This document shows, one piece after another, positions 22,786 through 29,169 of a stretch of DNA of 29,169 nt. The notes beneath the pieces are model-generated. The model did not search any database and had not been told where the DNA came from. It was given only the letters and a program-made list of their open reading frames with translations. The stretch spans positions 1-29,169 of the forward strand of contig JAFGQJ010000245.1 of the NCBI GenBank assembly GCA_016935715.1, written 5' to 3'. This DNA is from Spirochaetales bacterium (GTDB taxonomy: Bacteria; Spirochaetota; Spirochaetia; SZUA-6; DRHE01). Position 1 is the stretch's first letter. Each line of letters starts with the position of its first letter. A program made the position numbers and the translations under genes.

Positions 22786-24861
22786 TCACAGGGCGCGGCG
22801 CAGGGCTGGAAAAACGGAAAGAAAAAGTAAAACAGCGAACACGCCCAGCAGCAGCCCGGGAAACCAGTCCCCGAAGCGGGTGTACAGGGTAGTGCCGTGC
22901 TCTTTGATCTCCACGTCCACCACCAGGTATCTTTCCCTGTAAAACGGCGCGGATGCGACCAGACGCCCGGCCGAATCCACGTAGCCGGTCAACCCGGAGG
23001 CGGAGGAGCGGACCAGCGGAACCCGGTTCTCCACGGCACGGAAGAAGGCGTTGACCCCGTGCTGTTTGCCCTCCACCTCCGTCAGAGACCAGTAGTCATT
23101 GCTGATGTTCACGATCACCTCGGCGCCCTGCCGAACGAACAGCCGCACATCCCCGGGAAAGGCATCCTCGAAGCAGATCGGGGTGGAGAACCGGAACCCG
23201 GGATGCACGAACACGACCCGCTCGTTTCCCGGTTCCCAGAGATACACGTCCCTCTCCTCGAGCCAGTTGTACAAACCGGGAAGCTGCTGCCGCCAGGGGA
23301 AATACTCGGTGAACGGAACCAGGCGCAGCTTCCTGTAGGTTTGCACCCGGTTGCCGTCGGGATCGAAGAGGATCGCAGCGTTGTAATCCAGCCGCTGCTC
23401 TCCGCCCCGGCCGTCCGGCTTCAGCTGGTAGTCGTCGTTGCCGGTGAGCAGCCAGCGGTCGAGGGCGTCCTGGTATTCGAGGAAGTCCCGGACCAGGGCC
23501 GCGTAGCTGTGTTTTTCCGGATCCAGGCCGCTCCAGCGGCTGATATTGGGAACGAAGGCGGTCTCCGACCAGACGATCAGGTCCGGGTCGCTCGCCACCG
23601 CCGCGTCGGTCAGGGCGACCAGGGTATCGAAGGTGCGCCGATAGTCGTGCTTCCGGGGATCGGCATTCTGCTGAATAAGGGCCAGACGCGGTTGCTTGAC
23701 CACCGGCTGCCCCTCCCACCGGCCCAGGCTGATCATCCCGAACACGAGGGAGGCCAGCAGTACGAGGGAGGCGATCAGGAGGGCGGACAACCCGCGAAAG
23801 GCCGGCGGGGCTGCCCCCCGATGCGCTGAAGAGCCTGCGGCCGCCCGATCGCCCGCCCCGGCGCGGGCTGCGGCGGGGTGAACGTTCAGGATGCACCCCA
23901 GAGCGGCTGCCAGGGCCGAATTGAACAGGATGACCACGAAGCTCACCCCCCAGACGCCCGTCAGGGTGGCGATCTGCGTCAGGGAGGTGAATTGATACTG
24001 GGTGACCCCCCACAATCCCCACGGATAGCCGATGAAGCCGCTGGAGCGCAGGAACTCGAAGCCGACCCAGGCTGCGGGGAGAATCAGGAAGCCGAGACGA
24101 GGCAGATTCTTGTACAGCCAGAGGGTGGGGATCAGGAAAGCCGCGTAGAGAAGCAGGAACACGAAGGATACGAGCTGCAGAGTCACCAAACTGTAGGTGC
24201 CGAGCCAGGAGTTCAGCAGCATCGCCTGCAGAACCCCGTAGGCCAGCCCGTAGAACAGGCCCCACCCCAGGGTGCCCGCCTGGAACACGAGCAGGAGGGG
24301 CACCAGAGCCGCGAAGGCGAGAAAACCGAGCCCCTCCGGGCTGATGAAAGAGGGAAAACAGGCGACGGACAGCAGGACGGACAGCAGCGTTATCGGCAGA
24401 GCCCAGCGCACCAGCGGTGCCGCGGACAGGGGGCCGGGCCTCAGACGCCAGAACAGATAGAAAAAGGCGTTGGTGAGCAGCAGGGGACCGAATTTCACCG
24501 TTGCCGCCAGCCGCTCCTGGCGAGTGTCCAGGGCCAGGCGAACGGCGCCGCCGCTCGCGATGAAGCGCTGGATGTAGTCCATGTTGGCATTGAGGGCATA
24601 GATGTAGGCAAACAGGTACAGCAGCAGGGAGAGGACGAACAGGACCTCGGGAATCCTGTACATGCCGGCGGTGACTGTAGACAGTTTCCGCGCTCCGGCG
24701 GCCGTGCAGATCAGCACCAGACCGCATGCCAGATGAGTGAGCAGGAAGGCAAGGTAGAGGTAGTCCGAATAGGTCAGAGCGTCGAGGGCGGGCAGTGCGA
24801 AGGGCCCCCAGTAGAGAAGGGTACCGAGACCCAGGGTCACCGCGATGTAGACAAAGCCCAT
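22786..24861 (-). CDS. lnt: Apolipoprotein N-acyltransferase (Lnt), copy 2, with extra N-terminal membrane region
   Basis: 691 aa, about 150 more than copy 1. Residues 1-150 form an extra hydrophobic region with about four membrane segments (including YLYLAFLLTHLACGLVLICT) not found in copy 1. The ordinary Lnt membrane domain follows, then an Ala/Gly-rich linker (about 330-355) and the nitrilase-like domain. The triad is intact: E433 (WSETAF), K511 (YRKLRLVPFTEYFP) and C563 (PICFEDAFP). The same reaction as copy 1 is expected; the extension might change substrate choice or membrane partners. The gene follows tyrS by nine bases and probably belongs to the synthetase operon. Copy 1 and copy 2 share catalytic motifs but are only moderately similar elsewhere. 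Confidence 0.93.
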   Translation of the reverse strand: MGFVYIAVTLGLGTLLYWGPFALPALDALTYSDYLYLAFLLTHLACGLVLICTAAGARKLSTVTAGMYRIPEVLFVLSLLLYLFAYIYALNANMDYIQRFIASGGAVRLALDTRQERLAATVKFGPLLLTNAFFYLFWRLRPGPLSAAPLVRWALPITLLSVLLSVACFPSFISPEGLGFLAFAALVPLLLVFQAGTLGWGLFYGLAYGVLQAMLLNSWLGTYSLVTLQLVSFVFLLLYAAFLIPTLWLYKNLPRLGFLILPAAWVGFEFLRSSGFIGYPWGLWGVTQYQFTSLTQIATLTGVWGVSFVVILFNSALAAALGCILNVHPAAARAGAGDRAAAGSSAHRGAAPPAFRGLSALLIASLVLLASLVFGMISLGRWEGQPVVKQPRLALIQQNADPRKHDYRRTFDTLVALTDAAVASDPDLIVWSETAFVPNISRWSGLDPEKHSYAALVRDFLEYQDALDRWLLTGNDDYQLKPDGRGGEQRLDYNAAILFDPDGNRVQTYRKLRLVPFTEYFPWRQQLPGLYNWLEERDVYLWEPGNERVVFVHPGFRFSTPICFEDAFPGDVRLFVRQGAEVIVNISNDYWSLTEVEGKQHGVNAFFRAVENRVPLVRSSASGLTGYVDSAGRLVASAPFYRERYLVVDVEIKEHGTTLYTRFGDWFPGLLLGVFAVLLFLSVFPALRRAL

Positions 24862-24870
24862 ACCTCCCCC

Positions 24871-26106
24871 CTATTCGATCAGAAAACGAAAGTAGCGCTT
24901 CTTCCCCGCCCGCAGCAGGATCTCCTTTCTGTCGGCGTATCCGCGGTCCAGCAGGAACTCTATGGAATCCACGTTTTCCCCGTCCAGGTAGGCGCCGCCC
25001 TGGCTGACCAGCCTGCGGGCCTCTCCCTTGGAAGAGCAGAGTCCGGCGCGTACCAGAAGATCCACGATGTTCACTCCCTGCTCCAGCTCCCCGCGCTCCA
25101 GAGTCGCCGAGTCCACGCTGTCCTTGTCCGCGCCTCCTTCGGCGCCGAATAGTGCCCGGGAAGCGCTCCTGGCGTTCTGCGCTTCCCCGGTTCCATGGAC
25201 GATCGCGGTCAGCTCCAGGGCCAAACGCTCCTTTGCCCGGTTCGTCTCCCGGCCCTCCAGGCGCCCGAGCTCCCGGACCTCCTCGATGGGCAGAAAGGTG
25301 AACAGCGCCAGCAGCTTCGCCACGTCCGCGTCGGGCACGTTGAGCCAGTACTGGTAGAACTGGTAAGGGCTCACCTGTTCCGGATCCAGGAACAGGGCCC
25401 CCTTCTCGGTCTTGCCCATCTTCTGGCCGTCCGCCCGGGTCACCAGGGGCGTGGTCAGGGCGAAGCACTCGGCTCCCTCCACCCGCCGCACCAGGTCCAT
25501 GCCGGCCACGATGTTGCCCCACTGGTCATCCCCGCCCATCTGCAGCCGGCAGCCCTGGCGCTGGTGCAGCACCAGATAGTCGTAGGCCTGGAGGATCTGG
25601 TAGTTGAACTCGATGAAGCTCAATCCCGTATCCAGGCGCATCTTGTAGGTCTCGAAGCTGAGCATGCGGTTCACCGAGAAATGACGTCCGATATCCCTCA
25701 AAAAATCGATGTAGTTCAGCTCCGCCAGCCAGTCGGCATTGTTGAGCATCAGCCCCTTTCCTCCGGAGAAATCGAGGAACCGGGAGATCTGCTTTCGGAA
25801 GCGCTCCGCGTTCGCATTGAGCGTTTCGATCGGCAGGATCTTGCGCATCTCGGTTTTTCCCGAAGGATCCCCTATGCGGGAGGTGCCGTCTCCGATCAGG
25901 GCGATCGGCCGGTGGCCGGCCCTCTGCAGGTGGGCCATGGCGAACAGCTGAACCATGTGCCCCACGTGGAGACTGGGGGCGGTGGGGTCGAAACCGATGT
26001 AGAAGGTGACCGGTTCGCTGTCCAGGAGCCGGGCCAGAGCCTGCTCATCGGAGCACTGGCTTACGAAGCCCCGCTCCTTCAGGGTGGCGAAAGCTCCGGG
26101 TTTCAT
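24871..26106 (-). CDS. tyrS: Tyrosyl-tRNA synthetase
   Basis: 411 aa. A class I synthetase with the TyrRS-specific signatures FDPTAPSLHVGH (HIGH motif), YDYLVLHQRQGCRLQMGGDD followed by QWGNI, and KMGKT in place of KMSKS, as is common in bacterial TyrRS. A C-terminal S4-like RNA-binding domain (VRAGLCSSKGEARRLVSQGG) is present. It charges tRNA-Tyr. The start overlaps the glyS stop by four bases (ATGA at 26103-26106), indicating coupling. Confidence 0.97.
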   Translation of the reverse strand: MKPGAFATLKERGFVSQCSDEQALARLLDSEPVTFYIGFDPTAPSLHVGHMVQLFAMAHLQRAGHRPIALIGDGTSRIGDPSGKTEMRKILPIETLNANAERFRKQISRFLDFSGGKGLMLNNADWLAELNYIDFLRDIGRHFSVNRMLSFETYKMRLDTGLSFIEFNYQILQAYDYLVLHQRQGCRLQMGGDDQWGNIVAGMDLVRRVEGAECFALTTPLVTRADGQKMGKTEKGALFLDPEQVSPYQFYQYWLNVPDADVAKLLALFTFLPIEEVRELGRLEGRETNRAKERLALELTAIVHGTGEAQNARSASRALFGAEGGADKDSVDSATLERGELEQGVNIVDLLVRAGLCSSKGEARRLVSQGGAYLDGENVDSIEFLLDRGYADRKEILLRAGKKRYFRFLIE

Positions 26107-27440
26107 GCCGGCCTCCTGTAATCCCGAATAGCCCGCCGTATGCGATCCGGCAGCTCGGCGATCGGCACCCGCACCTGTTCCATCGTGTCCCGGTAGCGCA
26201 GGGTCACGGTTCGATCATCCTTGCTCTGATAATCGATGGTCACGCCGAAGGGCGTCCCGATCTCATCCTGCCGGCGGTAGCGCCGGCCGATGGCCCCTCC
26301 CTGATCGTAGAAGGTGGCAAAATCCTGCCTCAGGCTCCGCTCCACCTCCTGCGCCAGCTCGGCCAGCCCGTCCTTCTTCACCAGGGGGAACACCCCCACG
26401 GTAACCGGAGCCAGCTCCGGATGCAGGCGCATCACCACCCGTTTTTCCCCATCCGCCTCGTCTTCGTCGTACGCGTCGGCCAGGACGGTCAGCACCGTGC
26501 GGGTCAGTCCGGCGGAGGTTTCGATCACGTAGGGGATGTAGCGCTCCCCGCCGCGAAGATCGTCGAGATAGCTCAAATCCTTCCTGGAATACTCCATGTG
26601 CCGCCGCAGGTCGTAATCGGTGCGGTTGTGGATCCCTTCCAGCTCTTTCCAGCCGAAGGGAAACTCGTACTGGATGTCGAAGGCGATCTTGGCGTAGTGG
26701 GCCAGCTCGTCCGCACCGTGCTGGTGGAAACGCAGCCGGGATTCCCGGATGCCTATCTTTTTGTAAAATTCGAAACGCTCCTGCTTCCACTGCTCGAAGT
26801 ACTTTTGATCCTCCGAAGGGTGGATGAAGAACTGCATCTCCATCTGCTCGAACTCGCAGGTGCGGAAGATGAAGCTCTTGGTGGTGATCTCGTTGCGAAA
26901 GGCCTTCCCCACCTGGGCGATGCCGAAGGGCACGCGCATGCGGGCGGTTTGAACCACGTTCTTGAAGTTCACGTAGATGCCCTGGGCCGTTTCCGGACGC
27001 AGGTACACCACGGATCCTTCGCTCTCCACCGGGCCGATGTGGGTCTTGAACATCAGGTTGAACTGTCTGGCTTCGGTGAGCTCGCCGCCGCACTCCGGAC
27101 AGGTGTGGGAGCGCATGTTTTCCTCCGGGACCTGGTCGGCCCGGAAGCGCTGCTTGCACCTCCTGCAGTCCACCAGAGGATCGGTGAAGTTCTCCACGTG
27201 GCCCGAGGCCTCCCAGACCCGCGGATGCATCAGGATCGAGGCATCCAGGCCGACGATGTTGTCGTGCAGCTGGGTCATCTCCTTCCACCAGAAGCTCTGC
27301 ACCCGGTTCTTCAGCTCCACCCCCATCGGGCCGTAATCCCACGCCGAGGCGAGACCCCCGTAGATCTCGCTCGATTGATAGATAAATCCCCTTCGTTTGC
27401 AGAGGGATACAAGGGTGTCCATCGATACTGTAGATTCCAT
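26103..27440 (-). CDS. glyS: Glycyl-tRNA synthetase, single-chain (homodimeric) type
   Basis: 445 aa. A class II enzyme of the eukaryote-like dimeric form, not the alpha2beta2 form of E. coli. Diagnostic pieces are SLCKRRGFIYQSSEIYGGLA at the start, WEASGHVENFTDP, RPETAQGIYVNF and AFRNEITTKSF. A zinc-binding pair (CRRC and CPEC) lies in the insertion after motif 1. The C-terminal anticodon-binding domain (about 340-440) is intact. It attaches glycine to tRNA-Gly. The gene lies 47 bases after gltX and overlaps tyrS by four bases, so the three form one operon. Confidence 0.97.
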   Translation of the reverse strand: MESTVSMDTLVSLCKRRGFIYQSSEIYGGLASAWDYGPMGVELKNRVQSFWWKEMTQLHDNIVGLDASILMHPRVWEASGHVENFTDPLVDCRRCKQRFRADQVPEENMRSHTCPECGGELTEARQFNLMFKTHIGPVESEGSVVYLRPETAQGIYVNFKNVVQTARMRVPFGIAQVGKAFRNEITTKSFIFRTCEFEQMEMQFFIHPSEDQKYFEQWKQERFEFYKKIGIRESRLRFHQHGADELAHYAKIAFDIQYEFPFGWKELEGIHNRTDYDLRRHMEYSRKDLSYLDDLRGGERYIPYVIETSAGLTRTVLTVLADAYDEDEADGEKRVVMRLHPELAPVTVGVFPLVKKDGLAELAQEVERSLRQDFATFYDQGGAIGRRYRRQDEIGTPFGVTIDYQSKDDRTVTLRYRDTMEQVRVPIAELPDRIRRAIRDYRRPA

Positions 27441-27487
27441 TTATGTTCCTTAACTCGCTGCAATCTCGAGACTATGATTCTTTCAGG

Positions 27488-28957
27488 CTATGATTCTTCG
27501 AGCCTTCGAATAGCGTTTTCCAGCCGTTGCCGGGTTTTCCCAACGCCGAGCACCCGGATCGACTCGAACAGAGGCGGGGAAACGCGGCTGCCGGTCAGGG
27601 CTACCCGCACCGGCATGAGCAGATCCCCGAGCTTCACCCCCAGATCCTCGGCGGCCCGGCGGAAGCGCTGCTCGTTTTCCTCCTCCCCCACGCTGTCGAA
27701 ATCCTCCATCAGGGAGCGTACCCTGCGCAGAATTTCGGCAGTCCGCTGCCGGTCGAGGCGCTTTGGGATCATCTGCTCCGCCGGCGGAGCCGGCACGTCC
27801 TGGAAGAGGAAACCCACCAGGGCAGGAGCGTCCGAGAGCACGGTCAGCCTCTCCTGAACCAGTGGAACCAGTGCTTCCACCTTCTTTCGCTCCTCCGGGG
27901 AAGGCTTCTGCCCTATCCAGCCCTGCCCCTGCAGGTAGGGCGTCAGCAGCTGCCCGAGGCGCTGGGGATCGGCCTTGCGGATGTACATGCCGTTGAACCA
28001 GTCCAGCTTTTTGTAATCGAACACTGCAGGGGCCTTGTTCAGCCGATCCAGGGAAAACAGCTCCTGCAGATCTTTGAGTGTGAAAAACTCCCTGCTGTCG
28101 TCGAAGCTCCAGCCCAGCAGCGCGACGTAGTTGAGCACCGCCTCCGGCAGATACCCCTTCTCCTTGAATTCGACCACCCGGGTGGCTCCGTGGCGCTTGG
28201 ACAGCTTCTGTCCGTCGGAACCCATGACCATGGGCAGATGACAGTAGCGGGGCGGCTGCCAGCCGAACGCGCCGTACAGCAGTACGTGCAGGGGCATCGA
28301 GGGCAGCCACTCCTGCGCCCGCATGATGTGGGTGATCCCCATGAGGTGGTCGTCCACCACATTGGCCAGGTGATAGGTGGGGAAGCCGTCGGATTTCAAC
28401 AGCACGGGGTCCGGGTTGATCTCCGTGTTGGCCGTTTCGATCGAGCCGAGAAGCTCGTCGCTGGTTACGGTCGTGCCCTCCAGGGGCACCTTGAAGCGGA
28501 TCACTGCGCTCAAGCCCTGCTTTTCCAGCTTGCGCCGTCTGCTCGGGGAAAGCTCGCGGCAGCGGCGGTCATACCCGAAAGCCCCGCCCAACCGGCGCTG
28601 TTCGGCCTTGAGCTCCTCCAGCCGCTCGCGGCTGCAGTAGCAGGGGTAGGCGCTGCCGCTTTCCACCAGCCGCCGGGCGTGCTCCTGATACAACGCGATG
28701 CGCTCCGACTGCACGTAGGGGCCGGCGGGCCCGTCGATGTCCGGGCCTTCGTCCCAGTGGAAGCCCAGCCAGTCGAAACTCTTGTAGATATCCTCCATGG
28801 CCTCCTGGCGGTAGCGCTCCCGGTCGGTATCCTCGATCCGCAGGATGAACTCGCCTCCTCTGGCTCTGGCAAAGAGATAGTTGAACAGGGCGGTGCGAAC
28901 ACCTCCGATGTGCTGAAATCCCGTCGGCGAGGGGGCGTAGCGAACCCGTACCTTCAT
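27488..28957 (-). CDS. gltX: Glutamyl-tRNA synthetase
   Basis: 489 aa from the ATG at 28957. This start is fixed by the near-universal opening MKVRVRYAPSPTG; the longer open frame upstream carries no conserved sequence. Class I motifs are FQHIGGVRTAL (HIGH) and KLSKRHGAT (KMSKS). RIEDTDRERYR marks the ATP/glutamate site. A C-terminal anticodon-binding region ends at 27488. Spirochaete genomes often use one GluRS for tRNA-Glu and, with GatCAB, tRNA-Gln (general knowledge). No ribosome site precedes the ATG; instead a strong promoter sits so close that the mRNA is predicted to be leaderless. It is the first gene of the gltX-glyS-tyrS operon. Confidence 0.97.
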   Translation of the reverse strand: MKVRVRYAPSPTGFQHIGGVRTALFNYLFARARGGEFILRIEDTDRERYRQEAMEDIYKSFDWLGFHWDEGPDIDGPAGPYVQSERIALYQEHARRLVESGSAYPCYCSRERLEELKAEQRRLGGAFGYDRRCRELSPSRRRKLEKQGLSAVIRFKVPLEGTTVTSDELLGSIETANTEINPDPVLLKSDGFPTYHLANVVDDHLMGITHIMRAQEWLPSMPLHVLLYGAFGWQPPRYCHLPMVMGSDGQKLSKRHGATRVVEFKEKGYLPEAVLNYVALLGWSFDDSREFFTLKDLQELFSLDRLNKAPAVFDYKKLDWFNGMYIRKADPQRLGQLLTPYLQGQGWIGQKPSPEERKKVEALVPLVQERLTVLSDAPALVGFLFQDVPAPPAEQMIPKRLDRQRTAEILRRVRSLMEDFDSVGEEENEQRFRRAAEDLGVKLGDLLMPVRVALTGSRVSPPLFESIRVLGVGKTRQRLENAIRRLEES

Positions 28958-28966
28958 GATACGGGG

Positions 28967-28995
28967 ATTATAAGGAGGAGCTTTGGCAGGGTCAA
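28967..28995 (-). promoter_or_regulatory. gltX operon promoter, predicting a leaderless mRNA
   Basis: On the minus strand TTGACC (28995-28990), 17 bases, then a perfect TATAAT (28972-28967). Nine bases separate the -10 box from the gltX ATG, so transcription should begin about three bases before the start codon. Confidence 0.75.
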
Positions 28996-29087
28996 GGAGA
29001 GTGCCTGCGCACCTGCGGGGCCTGCCGGTCCCACCCTGTTCGCACCTGCAGGCGCCGGCGGATCGTGAATAGTGTCGCAAAATATAT

Positions 29088-29116
29088 TTGCAATTTCTCC
29101 CCAACGGTGTTATGAT
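29088..29116 (+). promoter_or_regulatory. Promoter facing a gene beyond the right edge
   Basis: TTGCAA (29088-29093), 17 bases, then TATGAT (29111-29116) with TGT before it as an extended -10. An inverted repeat GCAAA-ATATA-TTTGC (29077-29091) overlaps the -35 and may be an operator. A purine-rich GAGAGGA near 29160-29166 may be the ribosome site of the next gene, whose start lies outside the window. Confidence 0.55.
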
Positions 29117-29169
29117 ACATTACAGATTAAGTCGATATTGGTCACCCGCGGCATGGATTGAGAGGAATC

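Noticed and set aside
23096..25522. 808-codon minus-strand frame across lnt copy 2 and tyrS
   Set aside because: It is a high-GC shadow: Gly/Arg/Pro-rich, without conserved motifs, and it crosses two well-supported genes in another frame.
28958..29104. 49-codon upstream extension of gltX
   Set aside because: The conserved protein start is at 28957, and the promoter lies inside the extension.

Overview
The window is a 29 kb piece of a high-GC bacterial chromosome, most likely from a free-living member of the Spirochaetota (Spirochaeta/Treponema-like). The main reason is gene order. From right to left on the minus strand it reads gltX, glyS, tyrS, lnt, rpsT, HU, lnt, a response regulator, a TPR protein, a bactofilin, cinA, rho and rpmE. 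From memory, the lnt / rpsT / HU / lnt and rho / rpmE neighbourhoods resemble Treponema genomes; I could not check this here. Most sigma70-like promoters I found are close to TTGACA-N17-TATAAT, which allows fairly confident transcription-unit calls.

Layout. (1) 1-1170: the 3' end of htpG, then a promoter and tRNA-Leu(UAA). (2) 1170-3400: an accessory-looking stretch next to the tRNA. It holds an ECF sigma factor (minus strand), a divergent reading frame interrupted by one TAG, and a polytopic membrane protein whose start overlaps the end of the broken frame. (3) 3461-8556: a membrane-anchored repeat protein (minus), then a plus-strand HD-GYP protein translationally coupled to a TGS/uridine-kinase fusion, then a secreted protein made of two NTF2-like repeats under its own promoter. 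(4) 8444-13044, minus: galK, surE, an unrecognised 58-aa protein, a secreted TPR/NHL/VWA protein and a cysteine-cluster (YkgJ-like) protein. (5) 13128-15531: two overlapping genes for single-domain cyclic-nucleotide-binding proteins, a convergent ModF/PhrA-type ATPase, and a ubiquitin-like/Mut7-C protein. (6) 15521-20381, minus: rpmE and rho behind a long AT-rich leader with tandem promoters, preceded by cinA, a bactofilin, a small TPR protein and a response regulator with a kinase-like H-box but no ATPase domain. (7) 20469-28957, minus: two apolipoprotein N-acyltransferase genes flanking rpsT and HU, and the three synthetases tyrS, glyS and gltX. A plus-strand promoter at the right edge faces a gene outside the window.

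How the parts relate. The right half is mainly translation and envelope housekeeping (three tRNA synthetases, S20, L31, Rho, HU, lipoprotein acylation, bactofilin). The left half is richer in signalling and surface functions (ECF sigma factor, HD-GYP, cNMP-binding proteins, secreted NTF2 and NHL/VWA proteins). I did not find a defence island, CRISPR array, prophage or insertion sequence. The least ordinary items are the partly degraded ECF-sigma/membrane-protein cassette beside the tRNA, an HD-GYP protein with a predicted metal ligand changed to Cys, the REC/H-box regulator without a kinase core, the paired and dissimilar Lnt enzymes, the unrecognised 58-aa protein, and a promoter geometry that predicts a leaderless gltX mRNA. 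No convincing Rho-independent terminator was seen by eye at any gene end.
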